Assembly: GCF_013204855.1 (NCBI RefSeq)
Contig: NZ_JABMKZ010000007.1
Location: 186,001 to 250,000, forward strand
Origin: Paenibacillus alba
GTDB lineage: Bacteria; Bacillota; Bacilli; Paenibacillales; NBRC-103111
DNA length: 64,000 nucleotides
Direction of reading: 5' to 3'
A program made the position numbers and the translations under genes. Each line of letters begins with the position of its first letter. The stretch's first letter is position 1. Positions 55,389 to 63,818 of the stretch are shown here, piece by piece. The notes beneath the pieces are model-generated. The model was not told the DNA's origin. It made no database searches and was given only the letters and a program-made list of their open reading frames with translations.

Positions 55389-57050
55389 ATGGATTTTTTG
55401 GCATGGATTGACACAATCTTATTTTTCGTTTTGTTTGCTTTATTTGTATATGTATTTGCATCTGTTACAATCACTAGCCTGCATAAAGTTTATTTAGCAT
55501 TCCATTTTTCAATGTTGCTATGGCCTGTCTGCCAGTTTGCTATTAAAACGATGGATACTCCCAAGGTTCAATTATTTTATCTAAAACTATCTTTTGTTGA
55601 CATGTGCCTGCTTGCCGTTGGTTGGCTTCTTTTTACAGTTTTTCTCACAGGTCATTCACTATTTCTGAGAAAAAAAATGTCACTATTGCTTTTTGTTCCG
55701 GCTCTACTAGTAGCATCCTGCGTGATAGTCAATCCAAATGGTAAGTTCGTTCTACCTTTGCAAGGTAGTTACATCCACAGATCTTATGGACCAATTTTTT
55801 GGTATATCATTACTGTCTTGATTGGCTATATTATAGTTTCGCTATATATTATGAGTCGAGCATTAATATCCGACAAGGCACCTCGTATCAAAACGCAGGT
55901 TAAGCAGGTGCTTAAAGGAATTATAGTAATGACCGTATTCATATTATTAGATATATTCTTTAATGTTGTCCTAAATTCATCTTTGCCCGTCATTCCAGGA
56001 TTGACATCATTAGGCATTCTACTTTCTGTTATTTTCTTTGTCATTGCCATTCATCGCGATAAAGTATTTGATATTGTGAAAATAGCCCATCAAGATATTA
56101 TTGACACAATAGATCATGGAATTCTAGTACTCGATGATAATGAAATAGTTATAGAAATAAATCGCTCTCTATTTCCTCATATCGACTTGCATATAGGTTT
56201 CCGTTTCGATATGGCAAACATTCTCTCCAAAGGACAGTCTAGTAGTAATATTGATTTGTTCCTTCTAACGTACCAAAAGCACCCTCTGAAGAGAACTGAA
56301 ATCGAAATGAAATTCCCTAATGGTCGCCATATCAATATTCAAACCGCGCCTATCAGTGTTAATAGTACAATGGTTGGACGAATTATCACATTTCAAGATG
56401 TGAGTGAACTTCATCGCCTCATTGATGAAACGAACCTTCAGAACGAAATCCTACAAGAACGTAACCAATCGTTAATTATAATACAAAATGAACTTTCTCA
56501 AACAAATCAAAAACTCGAACACTTGGCAATAACCGATGGCTTGACAGGTATTTATAATCGTCTCTATCTGACACAAAAGTTAGAGTACGAAGTATTGAAT
56601 AATATCAAGTATCAAATGCCGTTTGCTGTAATTTTATTAGATATCGACTTTTTTAAGTTAATCAATGACAATTACGGCCATTTAGTCGGTGATCAAATGA
56701 TAAAAAGCACTGTGGAAGCAATCAAACAGACTCTGAGACAAACTGACATTTTGGCTCGTTATGGCGGGGAGGAATTTATCATCTATTTACCGCAAACGAG
56801 TCAATCACAGGCAAATCTCATAGCCGAACGTGTCAAATCCACAGTTGAATCTAATAAGTTGATAGCGAAAAATATACCCCATTCTTTATCGATTACTATA
56901 AGTATCGGATTGCTATCAATTAATAATTTCACCTTCGAAAATTTAAAAAGTCCCAGTACATATTTAAACGAATTGCTTGAATCTGTGGATAAAGCCTTAT
57001 ATAAGGCAAAAGAAGAAGGCCGTAATCGGATTGTCAGCATCGTAAAATAA
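55389..57050 (+). CDS. Membrane diguanylate cyclase with PAS-like domain (GGEEF)
   Basis: Enzyme of 553 residues that makes c-di-GMP from two GTP. About seven hydrophobic helices (1-222) resemble the histidine-kinase N-terminal 7TM sensor, then a PAS-like domain (about 233-345), a short coiled coil (345-380) and the GGDEF domain (380-553). The active site is GGEEF at 459-463, and RQTD at 450-453, five residues before it, is a canonical inhibitory I-site. Mg-binding ILLDIDFFKLIND is intact. AAGGTG precedes the ATG. It stands alone between IS110 and DUF3888 debris; no phosphodiesterase or PilZ gene is near. It should respond to an unknown membrane signal. Confidence 0.92.
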   Translation: MDFLAWIDTILFFVLFALFVYVFASVTITSLHKVYLAFHFSMLLWPVCQFAIKTMDTPKVQLFYLKLSFVDMCLLAVGWLLFTVFLTGHSLFLRKKMSLLLFVPALLVASCVIVNPNGKFVLPLQGSYIHRSYGPIFWYIITVLIGYIIVSLYIMSRALISDKAPRIKTQVKQVLKGIIVMTVFILLDIFFNVVLNSSLPVIPGLTSLGILLSVIFFVIAIHRDKVFDIVKIAHQDIIDTIDHGILVLDDNEIVIEINRSLFPHIDLHIGFRFDMANILSKGQSSSNIDLFLLTYQKHPLKRTEIEMKFPNGRHINIQTAPISVNSTMVGRIITFQDVSELHRLIDETNLQNEILQERNQSLIIIQNELSQTNQKLEHLAITDGLTGIYNRLYLTQKLEYEVLNNIKYQMPFAVILLDIDFFKLINDNYGHLVGDQMIKSTVEAIKQTLRQTDILARYGGEEFIIYLPQTSQSQANLIAERVKSTVESNKLIAKNIPHSLSITISIGLLSINNFTFENLKSPSTYLNELLESVDKALYKAKEEGRNRIVSIVK

Positions 57051-57218
57051 AACTTGCTCGGACAATCCTAGTTACTTGAACTGCTAATAGCAACAGGATA
57101 ACCAACCAATGCAACGCAGAATACGATTCTGATGCCAAGAAATATTCACAATCCGTTCGTCGCTAGCTTCCTTCTCTTGGTGTTATTGAACTAAAGTTTC
57201 CCGTTACTTCAAAAGATT

Positions 57219-57610
57219 TTAGTAATTGGGGAGGAAGTCATCCTTATCGGGTCCTCTAAGATGTTCAAAATTTTTAAGCTCGACTCCAGCCGGCGAGATC
57301 CGATATGTAAGTACATCTTCGCCGATAGGTACATGAGGACCGACTATTGGTTGAGCATCTATTGTGATTAAAAAATCAAAACCACGGAAAGCAGCTACCC
57401 TTTCAACGCTCTTCACATTCACAGAATATGGATAATAAACTGGTAGTATTGAAATTACATCTGAGTATACCTCAGCAAGTTTCTCTTTCATATGCGGAAG
57501 TAGAATTAAAACAAGCATATCTTGTAGCTGCATTCCTCAATTGGCTTATTACCAGCTGCATTTGAAGTTTGCTCTGAAAGAGCCTCTTCAGCAACATAGT
57601 GAACATCTAT
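57219..57610 (-). pseudogene. DUF3888-family remnant, frameshifted
   Basis: A 104-codon frame (57219-57533) carries the DUF3888-like core: MQLQDMLVLILLPHM, AAFRGFDFLITIDAQP, VGPHVPIGEDVLTYRI and FEHLRGPDKDDFLPNY. Upstream, the other frame reads VAEEALSEQTSNAAGNKPIE, which fits the secreted protein's N-terminus after a one-base shift at about 57533. No signal peptide or start remains. Function of the family is unknown. A short functional protein starting at 57533 cannot be excluded. Confidence 0.5.
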
Positions 57611-57780
57611 TTTATGTTAATCCGTGAGGACATCCAAACACATTTTTATTCTCTCCTGAACAATGGCGCCAACAAGTTACACAACAGACGAAATCCAAAA
57701 ATTTCCTCATCTCTTAAGATTTTCTTTTCGATTCGGGTTTCTTTTTCTTCGAAGCTTAATTCCCCCTTTTCTGCTACTAC

Positions 57781-57824
57781 AAAAGCCGCTTGGTCCCTCC
57801 TTTGCAAGGGGCCAAACGGCTTTT
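57781..57824 (-). terminator. Intrinsic terminator of the nitrilase operon
   Basis: Arms 57781-57793 and 57812-57824 pair with one mismatch and start 4 bases past the amidohydrolase stop. On the minus strand the stem itself ends in a TTTT run. Confidence 0.75.
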
Positions 57825-57827
57825 CGG

Positions 57828-58709
57828 TTACAGTAGTGTCTTCTGGTGTTCGTGTTCGTATAGATCGGGGCGGCGGTCGTAGAAGGGCGCTACCGCACCG
57901 CGTTCGCGATTCTCTCGGAGCCTTTGGAAGTCGAGTTCGGCCAGCACCGTCCTGTTTTCGTTCGTTTCTCCGACCTGCAAGATGCCATCCGCGGCGAACG
58001 GTAGATCGCATGGGGTGAATATGCCCGCTTGGCAAAAACCACTATCCACCTGAGGACGATCCTCGGACAAGGTTCCGACGAGGCCGCTCAATACGACGAA
58101 CAGCTGATTCTCGATCGCCCTCGCTTGGGCGCAATGCCGCACGCGATGGTACCCGAAGGAACTATCGGTGTAGGAAGGGCATAAAAGCAGTTCGGCACCG
58201 CGAAGCGCGGCTGCCCTCGCCAGCTCCGGAAACTCGATGTCGTAACAGGTCAAGATTGCCATCTTGCCCCACTCCGTGTCGAATACGTTAAGCTCGTCGC
58301 CCGCGACCAGAGGCCAGCGAATCTGCTCCTCCGGCGTAAGATGCACCTTGCTCTGCGTCTCCACCCGTCCATTGGGAAAGAAGAGGAATGCCTTGTTCGA
58401 GTACTCGCCCTTTTCCTTTAAGCATATATGCGTCCCCGCTAGTATGGCAATATCGCATTCTCGGCTTAGCTCTCCGAAGAACTCGATATATTTAACCGTC
58501 AGCCCGTCCAGAAAATAACACGCTTCATCGTGCAGCATCGACGGCTCTAAGCTTAGCAAGTGAGCCGTCATGTATTCTGGGAACACGATCATGGAGGCGC
58601 CCTGCTCGGCAGCATCCCGAACCTTCGTATCGATTCCCGTCCAGAACTCTTCTTCGGTACGGATATCGGTGAGACCGTATTGCGTTGTTGCTATCGTTAA
58701 CTTCTTCAT
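57828..58709 (-). CDS. Carbon-nitrogen hydrolase (nitrilase superfamily), catalytically complete
   Basis: Hydrolase of 293 residues of the amidase/nitrilase fold. The Glu-Lys-Cys triad is intact: Glu45 in VFPEYMTA, Lys121 in SKVHLTPEE, Cys155 in ILTCYDIEFPE. ATG 58709 has AGAGG 5 bases upstream; GTG two codons earlier is weaker. Members cleave amides such as omega-amides of keto-acids, N-carbamoyl compounds or nitriles. It follows the YhcX-like gene by 18 bases and is a paralogue of its C-terminal half (DRRPDLYE versus DRRTDIYS at the ends). Confidence 0.9.
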   Translation of the reverse strand: MKKLTIATTQYGLTDIRTEEEFWTGIDTKVRDAAEQGASMIVFPEYMTAHLLSLEPSMLHDEACYFLDGLTVKYIEFFGELSRECDIAILAGTHICLKEKGEYSNKAFLFFPNGRVETQSKVHLTPEEQIRWPLVAGDELNVFDTEWGKMAILTCYDIEFPELARAAALRGAELLLCPSYTDSSFGYHRVRHCAQARAIENQLFVVLSGLVGTLSEDRPQVDSGFCQAGIFTPCDLPFAADGILQVGETNENRTVLAELDFQRLRENRERGAVAPFYDRRPDLYEHEHQKTLL

Positions 58710-58727
58710 ATGCACCTCTGGTATATT

Positions 58728-60266
58728 TTAAGTACGAATTTGTAAGGAATAGATGTCCGTCCGGCGATCCTTGAATGACAATGCATCGTTGGACTTACGG
58801 TACCTTTCCAGCGTTTCCATGTCTACCTCGGCCATGATGACCGTCTCCGTATTCTCGCTGCACTCCCCCGCGATGCCGTCACGAGAGAAGGAGAAATCGG
58901 CGGGCGTATAGATACCGGACTGGGCGTACTGAACGTCTACGTTATCCACATGGGTTAGATTTCCTACCGTTCCCGCGGTCACAATGAACACTTGGTTCTC
59001 GATCGCCCTGGCCTGTGCGCAGTACTTCACCCTTAGGAATGTCTGCCTATCTTCCGCGCAGAAAGGAACAAATATAATCTGCGCTCCCTCCTCCGCGACG
59101 ATGCGCGACAACTCCGGATACTCGATGTCGCTGCTGAGTTGAATCGATATTTTACCACAATCCGTGTCGAACACTCCGAGTGAGCTCCCCCCGTTGATGC
59201 CCCACCACCTCCGCTCGTTCGGAGAAATGTGCAGCTTGTATTGTTGCTCAATTGTGCCGTCCCGGCGGAACAAGTGAGCCACGTTGTAGATCCGGTTATT
59301 GTTCTCGACAAAGTGGGAGCCGCCTACGATATTTACGTTGTATTTGACCGCGAGTTCGGAGAATAACTCCACATAGTTGGTCGTATATGTCGTGAGCTTC
59401 CGGACCGCCAAGCTCGGGGACCGTTCATCCAAGAAGGAAAGCAGCTGCATGGTAAAGTTCTCCGGGAAAACGGCGAAATCGGACTTGTAATCAGATGCCA
59501 CGTCCACGTAATGCTCGCACTGGGTGGCGAATTCCTCGAAAGAATCGATCTTCTTCATCATATACTGGACCACGCAAATGCGGACGGGGAAAGACATTTT
59601 ATAAAGCGTCTTGTTGATACTCGGCTTGTATTCGATATTATTCCACTCTAACAGGGCCGCGAAATTCTCGGAATCAGCGTCATCGGACAAATAATTGGTA
59701 ATGATCCTCTTCAGCGTAAATCCGTTCATCATCTGAAAGGTCAGCACCGGATCGTAGATGTTCTGCTGCAACACTTCCTCCGCGTAAGCTCTTGGAGACA
59801 ATTTATTGGAATAGTTGTGATACCCCGGGATGCGTCCCCCTACAATAATACTCTTGAGGTTACGCTGCTCTGCCAGCCGTTTCCTTGCCTCGTATAGCCT
59901 TCTGCCGATCTTCATGCGACGGAAATCCGGATGCACCATGACTTCCATCCCATAGAGGTTCCCGCCCCGGGGGTTATGGTTGCGAATATAGCCCTTGTCC
60001 GTGATTTCGGAATACGTATGCTGCTCCAAATAATCATCGAAGTTCACGATCAGGCTAGAACAGGAGCCGATAATATCACCGTCGAGCTCGACGCACATTT
60101 GACCTTCTGGAAACGTGCGGACGTGACTTTCCAATTGGTCCAGCTTCCAGGGACCCATGTTCGGAAAACAAATATTTTGCAGCGCGATGATTTTATCGAA
60201 ATCTTCGCGCTCAATGTTACGGATGATGATTTTCTTTTCGAATTGCGAAATTTGATCGGTTATCAT
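58728..60266 (-). CDS. yhcX: YhcX-like GNAT/carbon-nitrogen hydrolase fusion lacking the catalytic Cys
   Basis: Fusion of 512 residues with the same length and layout as Bacillus YhcX. Residues 1-215 are a GNAT acetyltransferase (MEVMVHPDFRRMKIGRRLYE, acetyl-CoA motif). Residues 228-505 are a nitrilase-fold domain with Glu269 (VFPENFTM) and Lys344 (KLHISPNERRWWGI). Where Cys is expected in the QxCYDIEFPE motif, the sequence reads IQLSSDIEYPE, with Ser378 (AGC at 59133-59135) and Ser379. The nitrilase reaction is therefore probably lost or altered, while the GNAT half looks intact. First gene of the pair with the complete hydrolase. Confidence 0.88.
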   Translation of the reverse strand: MITDQISQFEKKIIIRNIEREDFDKIIALQNICFPNMGPWKLDQLESHVRTFPEGQMCVELDGDIIGSCSSLIVNFDDYLEQHTYSEITDKGYIRNHNPRGGNLYGMEVMVHPDFRRMKIGRRLYEARKRLAEQRNLKSIIVGGRIPGYHNYSNKLSPRAYAEEVLQQNIYDPVLTFQMMNGFTLKRIITNYLSDDADSENFAALLEWNNIEYKPSINKTLYKMSFPVRICVVQYMMKKIDSFEEFATQCEHYVDVASDYKSDFAVFPENFTMQLLSFLDERSPSLAVRKLTTYTTNYVELFSELAVKYNVNIVGGSHFVENNNRIYNVAHLFRRDGTIEQQYKLHISPNERRWWGINGGSSLGVFDTDCGKISIQLSSDIEYPELSRIVAEEGAQIIFVPFCAEDRQTFLRVKYCAQARAIENQVFIVTAGTVGNLTHVDNVDVQYAQSGIYTPADFSFSRDGIAGECSENTETVIMAEVDMETLERYRKSNDALSFKDRRTDIYSLQIRT

Positions 60267-60301
60267 AGAGATGAGACCCCTTTATAAATGCGTTTAACTA
60301 T

Positions 60302-60330
60302 ATTATACCACATTGTTTCTTGTCCCTAGT
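60302..60330 (-). promoter_or_regulatory. Extended -10 promoter of the yhcX operon
   Basis: On the minus strand TGGTATAAT (TATAAT 60307 down to 60302) forms an extended -10 about 36 bases before the yhcX start; the -35 region is weak. The rest of 60267-60626 contains no gene I can support. Confidence 0.5.
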
Positions 60331-60554
60331 ATCGGGATGTAGCGGTTTTGTTATTTGGGGGACGGAAAATGCGGAAACGCTCGTAATAACACTTTGTTTA
60401 ATGAATCGGCACTTCCTTTGTCAGCGGCGCAGGGGGCGGTTAGACGACCTCGAATTAGTAAGCAAACGACCGTCAAACGATGGGCCTTCCAATTTTCCGC
60501 CTTTTTTCCGTAGAACCGACTGGTTACTTATCTTGATAATTTCATTAACAAAAA

Positions 60555-60605
60555 GGTACCCACAAATCTGAACACCTTTTTTCGAAGTGCCAGTCTATGG
60601 GTACC
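60555..60605 (-). terminator. Possible terminator of the des-desK-desR operon
   Basis: GGTACCCA (60555-60562) and its complement (60598-60605) form an 8-bp stem with a 35-base loop, and TTTTTG follows on the minus strand. It lies 20 bases past the desR stop. The long loop makes it a modest candidate. Confidence 0.4.
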
Positions 60606-60626
60606 CATTCACCTTTTTTTGGCCTG

Positions 60627-61226
60627 TCATTTGAACCATCCCTTCTCTTTGAACCGCATAATAGCCTCAATTCGGTTAGTGACATTGAGCTTATCGAGAA
60701 TAACTGAAATGTAGTTGCGAACGGTACCTCTTGTAATGTACATGTGATCAGCGATTTCCTTCGTATTTTTACCGTCGGCGATCAGGTTCAGCACTTCCTT
60801 TTCCCTCTCCGTCAAAGGATTTTCTTCATTATAAGTCTCATCTACCAGCTCTGAGGCATAGATTCGCCTGCCAGCCATCACACTCCGAATCGAGGTAGCC
60901 AGTTCCTCGCTTGGGCTATCTTTCAACAAATAACCGTTGGCACCTGCCTTCACGGCCCTTTCAAAATACCCGTAACGGGCAAACGTGGTCAATATAATGA
61001 TTTTGCAACCCAACCCCTTTAGTTCCTCCGCCGCATCTAAACCGTTCATTATTGGCATCTCGATATCCATGACACAAATATCTGGCTTATGCTGTTGAAC
61101 CAGTTTCACAGCATCCTTGCCATTGCTTGCTTTACCAACGACCTGCATATCCTCTTCCAAATCAAGTAAGGATGCAAGTGCGCCCAACAGCATCCGTTGG
61201 TCCTCCGCAATCACAATTCGAATCAT
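60627..61226 (-). CDS. desR: Response regulator DesR, membrane-fluidity control of des
   Basis: NarL-family regulator of 199 residues, exactly the length of Bacillus DesR, from ATG 61226 with GGGAGGTGAGG upstream. Receiver with phospho-acceptor Asp54 in ICVMDIEMPIMNG and Lys in YLLKDSP; LuxR-type HTH (about 135-199) with LTEREKEVLNLIADGKNTKE and RGTVRNYISVILDKL. It overlaps desK by ATGA. In Bacillus, phosphorylated DesR activates des after a temperature drop. A palindromic candidate site is upstream of des here. Confidence 0.95.
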   Translation of the reverse strand: MIRIVIAEDQRMLLGALASLLDLEEDMQVVGKASNGKDAVKLVQQHKPDICVMDIEMPIMNGLDAAEELKGLGCKIIILTTFARYGYFERAVKAGANGYLLKDSPSEELATSIRSVMAGRRIYASELVDETYNEENPLTEREKEVLNLIADGKNTKEIADHMYITRGTVRNYISVILDKLNVTNRIEAIMRFKEKGWFK

Positions 61227-62359
61227 ATCCTCACCTCCCTTTCTGGTGGTATGATGGTATTCGGCACTTTTATAACAATCATTGTTCCATTGTCTGAGAC
61301 AATTTCCATACAACCGTTTACAAACTCAAGTCGCTCTTTCATGCCCCGTAATCCATTTCCAAGTAACATAAGATATTCTTTCGTTATGCCGATCCCATTG
61401 TCCCCCACCTTGATAACAAGATCACTTGGTGATGGTTCAATGGAGATCGAACACGTAGTAGCACTGCTATGTTTGATAATATTCGTAATCGATTCCTTCA
61501 AACACATGCTCAACACATTTTCATTTATAAGGGAAGTGTTGGTTAACTTCGGATCTCCCTCCAAAATGAGGTCGATCTCTGCAGCCTTCAAAATTTGTTT
61601 GATTCGAAACATCTCTTCCACTAGTCTCGTACCGCGCATTTGCGTTACTATTTCCCGAACTTCCTTTAACGCAATTCTAGCTGTCTGACGAACATCATTA
61701 ATTTCGATTTGTGCTTGCGCCGGATTTTTGCTAATTAATTTCCCAGCCAAATCACTCTTCAAACCAATTAATGAGAGTTTCTGACCAAGTGTATCGTGTA
61801 AGTCGCGGGCGATTCTTTGACGCTCCTCTAGCTTTACCAACTCGGAAATCCGCTTATTTGCATCCTCTAGCTGTCCCTGAAGTTTTTCACTCCTATTTCG
61901 GTTGAACGTGGTGACTGGAATGAGAATAACGCCAATTACACTAATAATGATAAAAGGCAATTGTGTAAAAAAAACTTGATTTTGGGATACCAATCCATAG
62001 TTAATCGTTGCAATCGTGCTTACTAAATGTATGCAGTACAACGTGATAAACCCTGCCCGACTTTTCATCGTGCCAATAAAAAATGCTAAAAACAGTGAGA
62101 AGTACACATAGCTGAATACTAAGGCCATAGTAATCGAAATTGCAATTTGTACACTAGTCCAAAAGTACACGATCCACCCTTTAGACACGAAGGAAAGAAC
62201 GTAGCAACTAAAGAATACAATAATCATGATTGTGCCTAATACAATTTGGTACGTGTCAGAAGAACGAAATATGAAATAAAAAGGAAGAATGTAAAAGACA
62301 ACCCACACATACGGACTAAGACCGGTGTTTTTATGAAATATTTGATACCACTTTTGCAT
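61223..62359 (-). CDS. desK: Thermosensor histidine kinase DesK
   Basis: Kinase/phosphatase of 378 residues. Five or so membrane helices (about 15-150) form the thermosensing bundle. The dimerisation helix follows with LVKLEERQRIARDLHDTLGQ, phosphoacceptor His188, the same position as in Bacillus DesK, then ITNIIKHSSAT and DNGIGI. In the cold the thicker, ordered membrane shifts it to the kinase state. It is encoded between the desaturase and DesR genes as in Bacillus subtilis, 69 bases after des. Confidence 0.95.
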   Translation of the reverse strand: MQKWYQIFHKNTGLSPYVWVVFYILPFYFIFRSSDTYQIVLGTIMIIVFFSCYVLSFVSKGWIVYFWTSVQIAISITMALVFSYVYFSLFLAFFIGTMKSRAGFITLYCIHLVSTIATINYGLVSQNQVFFTQLPFIIISVIGVILIPVTTFNRNRSEKLQGQLEDANKRISELVKLEERQRIARDLHDTLGQKLSLIGLKSDLAGKLISKNPAQAQIEINDVRQTARIALKEVREIVTQMRGTRLVEEMFRIKQILKAAEIDLILEGDPKLTNTSLINENVLSMCLKESITNIIKHSSATTCSISIEPSPSDLVIKVGDNGIGITKEYLMLLGNGLRGMKERLEFVNGCMEIVSDNGTMIVIKVPNTIIPPEREVRI

Positions 62360-62428
62360 GGTCCGTTTAGCCTCTTTTTCTTCAACATAGTTTTATTATA
62401 TTTTAGCATAAAACATCAAACGATGTAT

Positions 62429-63499
62429 TTACTGCCCTTGTAAGCTCGACTTGCGGACTTTTATTTTTATTTTGTTCACCAAAGGATCTTTGCCATCTTC
62501 CTTAAGGTACACCTGTTTATTATTTTTATAACCGACAAACGTTTTGTTGCGCTCATCCCATAGACGGAAACCTAGCGACTTCAAACTGGTGCCGATTGTA
62601 ATGGTTGTTGCTTTTTGAAGCGGAGGCGTTGCATTATGCGCCTTTTCTAAATTATAATTTGGCACCTTCGGACTCAAATGATGGACATGATGAAACCCAA
62701 TATTTCCAGTAATCCATTGCAAAAGCTTCGGCAGCTTATAGTAGGAACTTCCCTCTACGGCGGCTTTCACATAACTCCACTCATCCTCATTCTCGAAGTA
62801 GGAGTCTTCAAACTGATGCTGTACATAAAACAGCCAGATTCCCATCAAGCCCGCTACGAACATGATTGGAGCTTGGATAAGAACAAACGACTGCCATCCA
62901 ATTATCCAGATCAGTAACCCATATAAAGTAAGGATGGAGATATTCGTCATATAAGTACTGATTCTTTCCTTGCGTCTTGCACCTTTCGTATTAAAACGGT
63001 TCGTAAATAGGAACAAAAAGATGGGACCAAGTCCGAACATAATAAATGGATTCCGATAAAACCGATACGCAATTCGGACCCATAAGGAAGATGCCGCATA
63101 TTCGTCGACGGTAAGTACCCACATATCACCTATTCCACGTTTCTCGAGGTTACTGCTCGTTGCATGATGAATAGAATGACTATTCTTCCATTGCTGATAG
63201 GGAAAAAGTGTAAGGATACCCGTAATCGTACCGATTATTTCGTTAGCTCTCCGGCTTTTGAAGAACGATTGATGACAACAATCATGGAAAATGATAAAAG
63301 TTCGTATAACGAAACCTGATGCGATCATCGTAATCGGTAGTGTGATCCAATATGATATAGGTAGGCTTAGATACGCAGCTAACCATAGTACGAATAAAGG
63401 TCCTAAGGTGTTAATTAGCTGTTTGATACTAGCCCTCGTATTTGATTTTTCATAAGGGGCAACCTGTTTTTTTAAGTTGGTTAGTGTGGATTGTGTCAT
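62429..63499 (-). CDS. des: Acyl-lipid fatty acid desaturase Des
   Basis: Membrane-bound desaturase of 356 residues that introduces a cis double bond (Delta5 in Bacillus) into acyl chains of phospholipids to restore fluidity in the cold. The three di-iron histidine boxes are HDCCH (72-76), HSIHH (108-112) and HHVHH (about 274-278). Hydrophobic pairs of helices surround them. First gene of des-desK-desR. The promoter region contains a TATAAT (63568-63573) with a poor -35 and a palindrome further upstream, as expected for activator control. Confidence 0.95.
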   Translation of the reverse strand: MTQSTLTNLKKQVAPYEKSNTRASIKQLINTLGPLFVLWLAAYLSLPISYWITLPITMIASGFVIRTFIIFHDCCHQSFFKSRRANEIIGTITGILTLFPYQQWKNSHSIHHATSSNLEKRGIGDMWVLTVDEYAASSLWVRIAYRFYRNPFIMFGLGPIFLFLFTNRFNTKGARRKERISTYMTNISILTLYGLLIWIIGWQSFVLIQAPIMFVAGLMGIWLFYVQHQFEDSYFENEDEWSYVKAAVEGSSYYKLPKLLQWITGNIGFHHVHHLSPKVPNYNLEKAHNATPPLQKATTITIGTSLKSLGFRLWDERNKTFVGYKNNKQVYLKEDGKDPLVNKIKIKVRKSSLQGQ

Positions 63500-63567
63500 C
63501 GTATAGTTCCTCCTCGATATGGTGCACAGGACTTGTTAGCGAATATCAGTTGTAGTATCCTATCTTC

Positions 63568-63596
63568 ATTATAGATACCGTTTTCAATTTGTTGCA
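63568..63596 (-). promoter_or_regulatory. Candidate des promoter
   Basis: TATAAT at 63573-63568 (minus strand) and a weak TGCAAC 17 bases upstream. The start of transcription would be near 63561, about 60 bases before the des ATG. The poor -35 suits activation by DesR. Confidence 0.5.
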
Positions 63597-63634
63597 GTCA
63601 TAAACATCATGTAGACGGTATGACATATGTCATA
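63595..63634. promoter_or_regulatory. Candidate DesR operator
   Basis: A perfect 16-bp palindrome TATGACATATGTCATA (63619-63634) is centred about 66 bases upstream of the predicted des transcription start. Related half-sites (AGTCATA and CATCATG) lie at 63595-63611, closer to the promoter. In Bacillus, DesR binds two adjacent unequal sites in the -77 to -40 region, the same place. Confidence 0.55.
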
Positions 63635-63658
63635 TAGGAAAAGGAGAACAATACAAAT

Positions 63659-63687
63659 TTGCTTATCACACTTTTGTGTGCTACTAT
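63659..63687 (+). promoter_or_regulatory. Candidate promoter of the cold-shock gene with long leader
   Basis: TTGCTT (63659-63664) and TACTAT (63682-63687) are separated by 17 bases containing the small stem CACAC/GTGTG. The implied leader of about 125 bases is typical of cold-shock mRNAs, whose leader folds differently at low temperature. Confidence 0.5.
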
Positions 63688-63818
63688 TAGGTTATAAACA
63701 GCTTTAACATAAACTCACATATTGAAAAAGTGATCATTTGTGTAATGGTACCTTTTTTAATGTGTGATTTTTTTTGTTTAAAAAAGCATGTTAATAACAA
63801 TTTGGAGGTAATTTTATT

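Noticed and set aside
57599..58018. 139-codon plus-strand ORF
   Set aside because: Covers the terminator and end of the amidohydrolase on the other strand; basic low-complexity translation with no domain.
60361..60530. Short plus-strand reading frame between yhcX and desR
   Set aside because: No ribosome site and no recognisable protein; probably non-coding.
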